This document shows positions 1-6,030 of a DNA stretch of 12,911 bases, piece after piece (within the stretch, counting starts at the first letter, position 1; each line of letters begins with the position of its first letter). The stretch covers positions 1 to 12,911 of the forward strand of contig DXVZ01000088.1 of NCBI GenBank assembly GCA_019417125.1. Direction: 5' to 3'. Made by a program: the position numbers and the translations under genes. Source of the DNA: Phascolarctobacterium sp. GTDB taxonomy: Bacteria; Bacillota; Negativicutes; Acidaminococcales; Acidaminococcaceae. Below the pieces are notes generated by a model. The model was not told where the DNA came from. It was given only the letters and a program-made list of their open reading frames with translations, and did not search any database.

Positions 1-622
1 ACATAGAAGGATCTGCACCTTTATATTTAAAACATTTTTCGGTTATTTGTTGTTCATTCCATTTTTGTATATCTATCCACATTAATCCATCATTAAAATA
101 TTTATGATTTTTTAATTTCAAGAAATTAACACGGTATTCAACTGCTTCAGGCACATCAGAAACTGCTGCAAAAGCATAATTCTGTAAATCTATATTTTTG
201 AAAACACTAAAATCTCCTAATCCTATCATATCAGCATCCATATACAAATATTTTCTTATTCCAAGTTCATTCAAAACCTTAGGCATAAGTAAACGGAGAT
301 AAGTAACTCTCGAAAATCTTTTTACCTTTATATGGAATCCTTCTAAAAGTTTCATATTCATGACATAAACTACAATCTCTTGATTGTAGTTCTTTGCAAT
401 AGTTTGCAATCTTGTCATATCATCATCTTGATAACTATCTACAAAAACATGAAAAGAAAACTTCATATTAGGATTATTTTCAAGTATAGATACAATAGCA
501 ACACCCATTTGCATAAAAAAAGCATCATTAACATTAAATGCTATATGCATGCTTTCTTCTTTATTGTCCAGCAAATAATTATATTCAATTTTTTGTAAAA
601 CCATTTCATTATCCGATTGCAC
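1..622 (-). CDS. Glycosyltransferase family 8 (LPS outer-core hexosyltransferase-like), 3' end cut off by window
   Basis: The 207 visible residues have the layout of family 8 glycosyltransferases, which move glucose or galactose from UDP-sugars onto the LPS core on the cytoplasmic side of the inner membrane (WaaI/WaaJ/WaaO type). The N-terminal part MHIAFNVNDAFFMQMGVAIVSIL (residues 25-47, split here only for naming) gives the first nucleotide-binding strand and helix. YMDAD (127-131) is the metal-binding DxD motif, and YFNDGLMWIDI (175-185) is the conserved block after it. I start at GTG 622 because GAGGTGAT lies eight bases upstream; an upstream GTG at 629-631 is part of that ribosome binding site. 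The gene is very AT-rich compared with the heptose genes. It is separated from the next upstream gene by about 200 bp and has its own promoter. The donor and acceptor sugars cannot be read from sequence; the family assignment is secure. Confidence 0.88.
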   Translation of the reverse strand, partial: MQSDNEMVLQKIEYNYLLDNKEESMHIAFNVNDAFFMQMGVAIVSILENNPNMKFSFHVFVDSYQDDDMTRLQTIAKNYNQEIVVYVMNMKLLEGFHIKVKRFSRVTYLRLLMPKVLNELGIRKYLYMDADMIGLGDFSVFKNIDLQNYAFAAVSDVPEAVEYRVNFLKLKNHKYFNDGLMWIDIQKWNEQQITEKCFKYKGADPSM

Positions 623-651
623 TTGTATCACCTCAAACGATCGCCTATAAT

Positions 652-685
652 TTACTATTATACTATAATAGTAATAGATTTTAAA
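652..685 (-). promoter_or_regulatory. Promoter of the GT8 gene overlapped by a perfect palindrome
   Basis: On the minus strand TATAAT (662-657) sits 17 bp from TTTAAA (685-680), a good sigma-70 -10 box with a weak -35, and 35 bp before the GTG start. Over the -10 box lies a perfect inverted repeat at 652-674, with arms TTACTATTATA and TATAATAGTAA around one central base. Its position would let a dimeric repressor block RNA polymerase. The promoter and repeat are seen directly; the operator role is inference, and AT-rich DNA produces such repeats more easily than balanced DNA. Confidence 0.5.
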
Positions 686-726
686 TGTATTTATAAATTT
701 TTAATAGATATTTATCTTGCATTTTA

Positions 727-756
727 TTGACATTATTTAACCACTTTGTTTATATT
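727..756 (+). promoter_or_regulatory. Possible plus-strand promoter pointing into the 3' end of the DUF3226 gene
   Basis: TTGACA at 727-732 is a perfect -35 box and TATATT at 751-756 a near-consensus -10 box, with 18 bp between them. No plus-strand coding region follows, so a transcript from here would be non-coding and antisense to the AT-rich gene pair. The region is extremely AT-rich, so a chance match is quite possible. Confidence 0.22.
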
Positions 757-790
757 TATAATTTATTGAATTCAACATCGTGCAAGTATC

Positions 791-808
791 TTTAAAAAGT
801 TTTTTAAA
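791..808 (-). terminator. Weak AT-only hairpin after the DUF3226 gene
   Basis: TTTAAAAA (791-798) and TTTTTAAA (801-808) form an 8-bp inverted repeat with a two-base loop, 18 bp past the stop of the DUF3226 gene. It is the only stem near the end of the long minus-strand operon. It has no G-C pairs and no clear T-run after the stem, so it would be a poor intrinsic terminator; Rho-dependent ending or read-through into the GT8 gene are equally likely. Confidence 0.2.
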
Positions 809-825
809 CCATTTAAATTTTCACT

Positions 826-1422
826 TTACCAATTAAATGCTCCCGCTTTTGCAGCTTCTCCTATTTTTAAATCAACAAAATTATCAGTTCCCGAAAAATA
901 GGCATGCAGTAAATTTTTATGACGTCGTGGGAATCTGTCAGTATTAACATATTCTAAATTTTCAATGTATAAATTGCTTAATCGAACAGTATTTTCATTT
1001 TCAAAAGCATCATTGCTATCCAAATTTAAAATGCTTAAACACAAATCTTCAAGCGTACCATTTTGCCAATTACCATCATCATCCTGCATGGGAAAAAGAT
1101 AATATGGCATGTCACTAAATAAGTTTTTATTTATTCCAGTATTATTAATACTATTTTCTAAGCTTTGCACTGCGGCGCTCCAGTTAGTTTCTCCATCACG
1201 TATAATAGCTATTGCTTTCACATTTTCAAATTTATCTTGTTGAGAAATGGTCTTTAAATAATTATTTAAATCTTTAATACCGCCGTAATTCAAAATTTCT
1301 ATATTATCAAAAACAGAATCAATAGTTAATAAATAATTTATATAAGAAATCAAAAAATTTTTCTCATCTATACCTTCACACAATAATAATGCAGGCATTC
1401 CATGTAATGAATCCTTTTTCAT
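826..1422 (-). CDS. DUF3226-type TOPRIM-like protein, partner of the adjacent AAA ATPase
   Basis: This 198-residue protein fits the DUF3226 group of TOPRIM-like proteins, often encoded next to SMC/OLD-like ATPases. LLLCEGIDEKNFL (12-24) gives the first TOPRIM acidic residue (E16). IAIIRDGE (71-78) sits at the end of the second core strand, where TOPRIM nucleases carry DxD; here it reads DGE, with D76 and E78. GTLEDL (122-127) is the conserved downstream acidic block. No signal peptide or membrane segment is visible, so it should be cytosolic. Its ATG shares one base with the TAA of the ATPase gene, and GGAGG inside the end of that gene is its ribosome binding site, so the two are translationally coupled. 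Composition is AT-rich like the ATPase. In related pairs the TOPRIM member is the nuclease effector controlled by the ATPase. Nuclease activity here is inference; the fold assignment is fairly firm. Confidence 0.72.
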   Translation of the reverse strand: MKKDSLHGMPALLLCEGIDEKNFLISYINYLLTIDSVFDNIEILNYGGIKDLNNYLKTISQQDKFENVKAIAIIRDGETNWSAAVQSLENSINNTGINKNLFSDMPYYLFPMQDDDGNWQNGTLEDLCLSILNLDSNDAFENENTVRLSNLYIENLEYVNTDRFPRRHKNLLHAYFSGTDNFVDLKIGEAAKAGAFNW

Positions 1423-2501
1423 TACCTTACCTCCATTTCGCTCTTAACAGCGAATTCTATTAAACTGCTATCAAAAATATGTGCCTTTATAATATTATTT
1501 TGATTATCAAGGCGCACATAGGATAATTTATCTGCCAAGTTGTTATTTTCTAGTCCTTGTACAGCACCATTTAGCAAATCCCAACTATGTGTATTTATGA
1601 TAAGCTGACAGTTATTTTCAACTGCTGCCTTGCTTAAAATTTCCCATATTTTTTGGTACATACTGTAATGAAAGCCATTTTCCATTTCATCAATAAGGAC
1701 AACTCCATCAGGAGCAGACATAATACCAAGCAGCATGTTTAACATTCTGTTAATGCCATCACCCATATAGGATAACGGCATTTTTCTGCCATCGGCAAAA
1801 CTTACATATAAATAACCAAAAGCACCTTTTACTATAGTTTGAACATCAATTATATTTTTGTCAAATACCTGCAATGCTTTTATAATCAATTCTTTTTTAT
1901 CATTTAAAACTAATTGACCAAACCATTGGGCCAATAAATTTGCAGACATCATTGTTTCCGGTTTAAATATAAGCACAATTTTAAATTTAGCAGTATTTTT
2001 TTCATTTTTAGATGTATAATTAATATTTACAGCATTATTAAAAATATTATAATTGCCGGATTCCACAATATTTTCTGATTGATAAGTAAACTGCAAAGGA
2101 TAATTAAAAATGGCTGTTCCAGTTTGTATAAACGTATTTTTTACATCATTAACATTACTTTCATTATTAGACGAAGTGGTAAGATTTTTTTGCAGCACCA
2201 ATTCATTATTAACTGTATCGTTATTTTCCAAAATTATACTTAATTTTTGATTAGTATCAAAATTATAAAACAAAGGTTCCCATAAGCGTTCCGGAGTAAA
2301 CAACGGCTGATCATTCATATGTCTTAAAAAATTCATTTGAAAGAAACAATTAGGGTCATGATGCGAAAAAACAAATAAAATCGCTTCTAAAAGACTTGAT
2401 TTACCGGAATTGTTTTTTCCGCCAAAAATAGTTATTGGAGTAAGAGGAGATTCAAAATTTTTAAAGCCACGAAAATTTTTTAAAATTATCTTTTTAAACA
2501 T
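1422..2501 (-). CDS. OLD/RecF-like AAA (ABC-type) ATPase
   Basis: This 359-residue cytosolic ATPase has an SMC/ABC-type head. The opening KIILKNFRGFKNFE (4-17) is the usual N-terminal strand of this class. Walker A is GKNNSGKS (28-35). A signature-like LSYMGDGINR occurs at 243-252, Walker B GVVLIDEMENG at 266-276 with D271 and E272, and the switch histidine in NTHSWD is H305. Between Walker A and the signature lies a short insertion without a long coiled coil, so it resembles the AAA_15/AAA_21 proteins of OLD-like and PARIS-like systems rather than Rad50 or SMC. No TOPRIM domain is fused; that function is probably provided by the next gene. It starts four bases after the heptosyltransferase stop, with GGAG eight bases upstream of the ATG, so it is likely read as the tail of the LPS operon although its composition is foreign to it. 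A role in phage defence is inference from architecture. Confidence 0.85.
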   Translation of the reverse strand: MFKKIILKNFRGFKNFESPLTPITIFGGKNNSGKSSLLEAILFVFSHHDPNCFFQMNFLRHMNDQPLFTPERLWEPLFYNFDTNQKLSIILENNDTVNNELVLQKNLTTSSNNESNVNDVKNTFIQTGTAIFNYPLQFTYQSENIVESGNYNIFNNAVNINYTSKNEKNTAKFKIVLIFKPETMMSANLLAQWFGQLVLNDKKELIIKALQVFDKNIIDVQTIVKGAFGYLYVSFADGRKMPLSYMGDGINRMLNMLLGIMSAPDGVVLIDEMENGFHYSMYQKIWEILSKAAVENNCQLIINTHSWDLLNGAVQGLENNNLADKLSYVRLDNQNNIIKAHIFDSSLIEFAVKSEMEVR

Positions 2502-2505
2502 TTCT

Positions 2506-3537
2506 CTATCTCCTTCCCAACATCTTCTCTGCTGCTTCGATGACCTGCGCCACGGTAAGGCGCGTCATGCACTGCATATCGCCGCATTTGTGTTTCATGC
2601 CGCCTGCGCAGCCCAGGCACGGCGGCTGTGCCGTTACGATAACGGCGTCCTTGGTATAAGGCCCATACAGTTTGGGGTTACTTGGCCCGTACATTGCCAC
2701 AATAGGCACTTTTTGGCTGATGGCGACGTGCATCGGCCCGCTGTCGTTAGTAATAATCAGGCTGCACCTGCGCATTGCCGCCGCCAGCCCGCCGATACCG
2801 AACGCGCCGGTTGCGATAACAGGCATAGTTTTCATGTGGCTTACGGCTTCCTGTACCATTTCCTCGTCCATAGCGCCGCCAAAATATACTACTTTATAGC
2901 CGCTGCCAGCAAAATGGTCTGCTACTTCGGCAAAGCGTTCCGGCGCCCAGCGCTTAGTAACAACAGCACTGCCGATGTTAAAGCCAATCAGCTTATCTTC
3001 ATCTGTTACGCCGTGCGCCTGCCAAAAATCTTCGGCTTCTTTAATATGGCGCTCGCCCGGAAAAATTTCCAGCCCATTGTTCGTTAAATCCTTTATGCCA
3101 AGCTGCTTCAGCACGTCAAGGTACATATCCGCCGCGTGCATGGTGCGGTCCAGCGGCGTAAAAACGTCCCAACGCCACTTAAAAATTGTATGCGTGGTAC
3201 CAGTGCGCAGCTTAACGCTGGTCAGCGCGTCGATAAAGGAGCACCTTTCGTTAGGGTGCAGGTTTATCAGCACATCGAATTTATGCTTGCTTAACTGGCG
3301 CGCGCAGGCGATTAGCGCCAAAATGCTGTTGTCGCGCCCTTTTTTATCTATCGTAATTACTTCATCAAGATATGGGTTAAAAAGCACTACGTCTTTTAGT
3401 TTTTCGTCCACCAACATGGCAATATGGCTGTCCGGCGCTGCTTTGCGCAGTGCGTGGATAAACGGCGTCGTCAGCGTCAAATCGCCAAGGTGCATTAAAA
3501 ATGTTACCATTATTTTTTTGCCGTTTAATTCAACCAT
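2506..3537 (-). CDS. GT9 lipopolysaccharide heptosyltransferase (WaaF/WaaQ-like)
   Basis: A 343-residue family 9 glycosyltransferase that should transfer a heptose from ADP-heptose to the LPS inner core at the cytoplasmic face. FLMHLGDLTLTTPFIHAL (13-30) carries the N-terminal Gly-Asp that lines the acceptor site. KRW (195-197) and TNDSGPMH (263-270) form the ADP-heptose pocket in the C-terminal Rossmann domain, and MYGPSNP (282-288) follows. The N-terminal motif resembles WaaQ and WaaF more than WaaC; since the neighbour looks like WaaC, this one probably adds the second or a branching heptose. C307, C310, C318 and C323 form a four-cysteine cluster near the C-terminus, which suggests a metal site. 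The start codon overlaps the end of waaC by 8 bp. It is the last GC-balanced gene of the operon. Which heptose it adds cannot be decided here. Confidence 0.88.
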   Translation of the reverse strand: MVELNGKKIMVTFLMHLGDLTLTTPFIHALRKAAPDSHIAMLVDEKLKDVVLFNPYLDEVITIDKKGRDNSILALIACARQLSKHKFDVLINLHPNERCSFIDALTSVKLRTGTTHTIFKWRWDVFTPLDRTMHAADMYLDVLKQLGIKDLTNNGLEIFPGERHIKEAEDFWQAHGVTDEDKLIGFNIGSAVVTKRWAPERFAEVADHFAGSGYKVVYFGGAMDEEMVQEAVSHMKTMPVIATGAFGIGGLAAAMRRCSLIITNDSGPMHVAISQKVPIVAMYGPSNPKLYGPYTKDAVIVTAQPPCLGCAGGMKHKCGDMQCMTRLTVAQVIEAAEKMLGRR

Positions 3538-4567
3538 TTAACTCACCACGCTTTTTGCTATAATGCCCAAACACCGTTTCCGGCGTAATATCGTACATGC
3601 AATGCCAGTTGCTGCAATGCTTTTTTAAACAGCCCGCGCATTTGGCTGGGCTGATGATAACCGTGCTGTTTTTGCTGCCGTAAGGGCCTGTTCTATCAGC
3701 TTTGGTTGGCCCGTACATGGCGATAAGCGGCTTTTTCAGCGCCGCTGCGAAGTGGAGCGGCCCGGTATCGCCGCTGATGTAAAACACGCTGCCTTTTATC
3801 AGCGCCGCCAGTTCGCGCAGCGACGTCTGGCCGATTAAGTTAATCAGCTTATCCGACCGGCAGCCTTTAACAATTTCTTCGCCTTTCGGCGCATCGTCAG
3901 ACCCGCCTGCCAGCACAACGCTGGTGCCACCGCCGATAATCATCTGCGCCAACTTGGCGTAATTTTCCGGCGGCCACACCTTGGTTTCCCAGCGCGCGCC
4001 TGGCACCATTACAACGTAATCGCCTTTTAGCCCCTGCTTTTGCAGCTTTTCAGCCACAGCTTTGCTTTCTTTTGTTAAATCCGGCAGCGGAAAATGAATT
4101 TCGTTAACTTCTGCGCCGAGATAGCGCGCCACGTCCAAATAACGTTCGATAACATGGTCCTTGCTGTGCGCGCCGGTAATAGGGCGGCTGATGAACTTGC
4201 TGCCCTCGCGCATTTCGCAGTAACCAATGCGGTTATTGCAGCCGCTGATTGCCGCCAGCACGGCGCTTTTAAACAGCCCCTGCAAATCAATCACCAAATC
4301 AAAATGTTTGGAATGCAGCAGCGAGCACATTTCCTTAAAATAGCGCAGCTTAGCGCCAATGCCCATCTTATTAAATTTTACCTTATCAAAATAAATAACC
4401 TCGTCGATAACGGGCGGGTCCGGCAAAAAACCGGCAAACTGCGGGTGCACCAGCCACGTTATTTTCGCCTTGGGAAAGCGCCTGCGCAGCGCGTCCGCAA
4501 ACGGCAGCGAGTGCAGGATGTCGCCCAGCGAGCTCATTTTAATAAGTAAAATATTTTTATATTCCAT
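3530..4567 (-). CDS. waaC: GT9 heptosyltransferase I-like (adds first heptose to Kdo)
   Basis: I choose ATG 4567 (345 residues), one base after the gmhB stop, with AAAGAG ten bases upstream; a longer reading from TTG 4588 has no ribosome binding site and would overlap gmhB by 20 bp. NILLIKMSSLGDILHSLPF (residues 5-23) matches the WaaC N-terminus, which has the same (K)xSSxGD-hxxhP pattern. DLQGLFKSA (94-102) also resembles the WaaC acceptor-site block. TKVW (195-198) and SGDTGPLH (265-272) line the ADP-heptose site. The enzyme joins L-glycero-D-manno-heptose to the Kdo of the lipid A core. A cysteine cluster C310, C313, C318 and C323 recurs in the paralogue next door. The gene lies between gmhB and the second heptosyltransferase. 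Family is certain; the I-versus-II choice is based on motif resemblance only. Confidence 0.85.
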   Translation of the reverse strand: MEYKNILLIKMSSLGDILHSLPFADALRRRFPKAKITWLVHPQFAGFLPDPPVIDEVIYFDKVKFNKMGIGAKLRYFKEMCSLLHSKHFDLVIDLQGLFKSAVLAAISGCNNRIGYCEMREGSKFISRPITGAHSKDHVIERYLDVARYLGAEVNEIHFPLPDLTKESKAVAEKLQKQGLKGDYVVMVPGARWETKVWPPENYAKLAQMIIGGGTSVVLAGGSDDAPKGEEIVKGCRSDKLINLIGQTSLRELAALIKGSVFYISGDTGPLHFAAALKKPLIAMYGPTKADRTGPYGSKNSTVIISPAKCAGCLKKHCSNWHCMYDITPETVFGHYSKKRGELNG

Positions 4568-4568
4568 C

Positions 4569-5066
4569 TCACGCAATCTCTTTAACAAAGTTTAGTAAAT
4601 TGCCGCCTTCAAACAGCCAGCCTTTAATTCCTGCCGCTTCGGCGGATTCCACGTCGCGCGGCTTATCGCCGATTAAAAAGGCGGCGTCCTTATCAATATC
4701 ATATTCTTCAAAGGCGCGCAGAATCAGCCCCGGCTTAGGTTTGCGGCAATCGCACTCTACAGCGAACTCCGCCACCTTGCCGCCTGGCAGATGCGGGCAG
4801 TAATAAAATTTTTCAATTTTAGCGCCTGCTGCCGCCGCCTGCTGCGCCATGTAGTTATGCAGTTTCTGCATATCACTAACGGTGTAATACCCGCGGGCTA
4901 TGCCGCTTTGGTTTGTAACCACAAAAATTGTGTAGCCTTTTTGGGTAAGATAGGCAAGCGCTTCTTTCGCGCCGTCAATCCATTCCAAATCTTCAATTTT
5001 ATATAAGTAAGATTTATCGACGTTTAAAACACCGTCACGGTCAAAAAACGCTGCTTTAAGCTTCAT
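4569..5066 (-). CDS. gmhB: D-glycero-beta-D-manno-heptose 1,7-bisphosphate 7-phosphatase
   Basis: A 165-residue HAD-superfamily phosphatase that removes the 7-phosphate from heptose 1,7-bisphosphate to give heptose 1-phosphate, the step between the two reactions of HldE. FFDRDGVLN (7-15) is HAD motif I, with nucleophile D9 and acid/base D11. VTNQSG (50-55) is motif II. CRKPKPG (107-113) supplies the lysines, and GDKPRDVE (133-140) is motif IV with D134 and D138. The family's structural zinc ligands are present: C90, H92, C105 and C107. These details separate it from the HisB-N phosphatase. Slightly shorter than the E. coli enzyme (191 residues) but complete. Its start overlaps hldD by 11 bp. 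Confidence 0.95.
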   Translation of the reverse strand: MKLKAAFFDRDGVLNVDKSYLYKIEDLEWIDGAKEALAYLTQKGYTIFVVTNQSGIARGYYTVSDMQKLHNYMAQQAAAAGAKIEKFYYCPHLPGGKVAEFAVECDCRKPKPGLILRAFEEYDIDKDAAFLIGDKPRDVESAEAAGIKGWLFEGGNLLNFVKEIA

Positions 5067-6030
5067 ATTTGTAATAACCGCCGGTCTTATCCAAAAGTGC
5101 GCAGTATTCCGCTACCGCTTCATCGATATCGGTAAAGCCGCCGTCGTAGCCTGCTGCCAAAAGTTTGGTGGTATCCGCCTGGGTATAGCTTTGGTATTTA
5201 CCGCGCAGTACGTCCGGGAACGGAATGTATTCCAGCGTACCGCTGCCAAAATGCTTCAGCACGCCTTTAGCCAGCGTGTTGAAGGTATGCGCGTGGCCCG
5301 TGCCGCAGTTGTAAACGCCGCGCAGTTCCGGATGATCCCAGAAGAAGAAGTTAACCTTAACAACATCTTTAACATAAATAAAATCGCGGGTTTGTTCGCC
5401 GTTGCCGTAACCGTCGATGCCTTCAAACAATTTAACCTTGCCTTCAGCCTTCCACTGGTTATACATTTGGAAAACCATAGAAGCCATTTTGCCTTTGTGG
5501 TTTTCCTGCGGTCCGTATACGTTAAAATAACGCAGGCCAACCAGTTGGCTGTCCATGCTGTCAAAATAACGGCGGGCGTAATTATCAAAAAACAGTTTGG
5601 AGAACGCATACACGTTCAGCGCTTCCTCGCATTCCGGCTTTTCGGTAAAACCATGCGCGCCGCTGCCGTAAGTGGAAGCGGATGAAGCGTAAATCATCTG
5701 GATTTTTCTGTCCATGGCAAAGTGCATTAAATTTTTGGTGTATTCAAAATTGTTCTGCATCATGTACTTGCCGTTGTATTCCATGGTATCGCTGCACGCG
5801 CCCTCGTGGAAAATAACGTCAATCTTTTCATGGTTGAACTTGCCAGCTTTCAGCGCTTCGGCAAAATCAATTTTATCCATATAATCCAGCGCTTTTAAAC
5901 CCTGGATGTTTTTAAATTTAATCATATTGGTAAGGTTATCGACGATGAGGATATCGTCGCGTCCGCGTTCGTTAAGCCCTTTAACGATGTTGCTGCCGAT
6001 AAAGCCAGCGCCGCCGGTTACAATAATCAT
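5056..6030 (-). CDS. hldD: ADP-L-glycero-D-manno-heptose 6-epimerase
   Basis: A 324-residue short-chain dehydrogenase/reductase of the extended type that converts ADP-D-glycero- to ADP-L-glycero-D-manno-heptose, using bound NADP, in the cytosol. GGAGFIG (6-12) is the nucleotide-binding loop. HEGACSDT (75-82) is the substrate-binding block characteristic of HldD. YASSASTYG (114-122) provides the catalytic serine S116, and YAFSK (141-145) the Tyr/Lys pair; these align closely with S116, Y140 and K144 of the E. coli enzyme. RYFNVYGPQE (167-176) and TRDFIYVKD (214-222) are further family blocks. The start follows a strong AAGGAGGG site and shares ATGA with the end of hldE. Confidence 0.96.
   Translation of the reverse strand: MIIVTGGAGFIGSNIVKGLNERGRDDILIVDNLTNMIKFKNIQGLKALDYMDKIDFAEALKAGKFNHEKIDVIFHEGACSDTMEYNGKYMMQNNFEYTKNLMHFAMDRKIQMIYASSASTYGSGAHGFTEKPECEEALNVYAFSKLFFDNYARRYFDSMDSQLVGLRYFNVYGPQENHKGKMASMVFQMYNQWKAEGKVKLFEGIDGYGNGEQTRDFIYVKDVVKVNFFFWDHPELRGVYNCGTGHAHTFNTLAKGVLKHFGSGTLEYIPFPDVLRGKYQSYTQADTTKLLAAGYDGGFTDIDEAVAEYCALLDKTGGYYKYEA

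Noticed and set aside
380..598. Plus-strand 72-codon frame in the AT-rich left end
   Set aside because: Antisense to the GT8 coding region, low-complexity Ile/Lys/Asn/His composition expected from AT-rich DNA.
629..631. GTG at 631 as the GT8 start
   Set aside because: It is part of the GAGGTGAT ribosome binding site that serves GTG 622.
2410..3087. Plus-strand open reading frame of 225 codons opposite the heptosyltransferase
   Set aside because: It crosses the sharp composition boundary, has no recognisable domain and mirrors the minus-strand gene, which has clear GT9 motifs; a shadow of that gene.
2975..3541. Plus-strand 188-codon frame opposite the GT9 gene
   Set aside because: Serine/arginine-rich composition typical of an antisense shadow, no ribosome binding site or known motif.
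4568..4588. Longer waaC start at TTG 4588
   Set aside because: No ribosome binding site and a 20-bp overlap with gmhB; ATG 4567 has AAAGAG upstream and gives the family's usual N-terminus.
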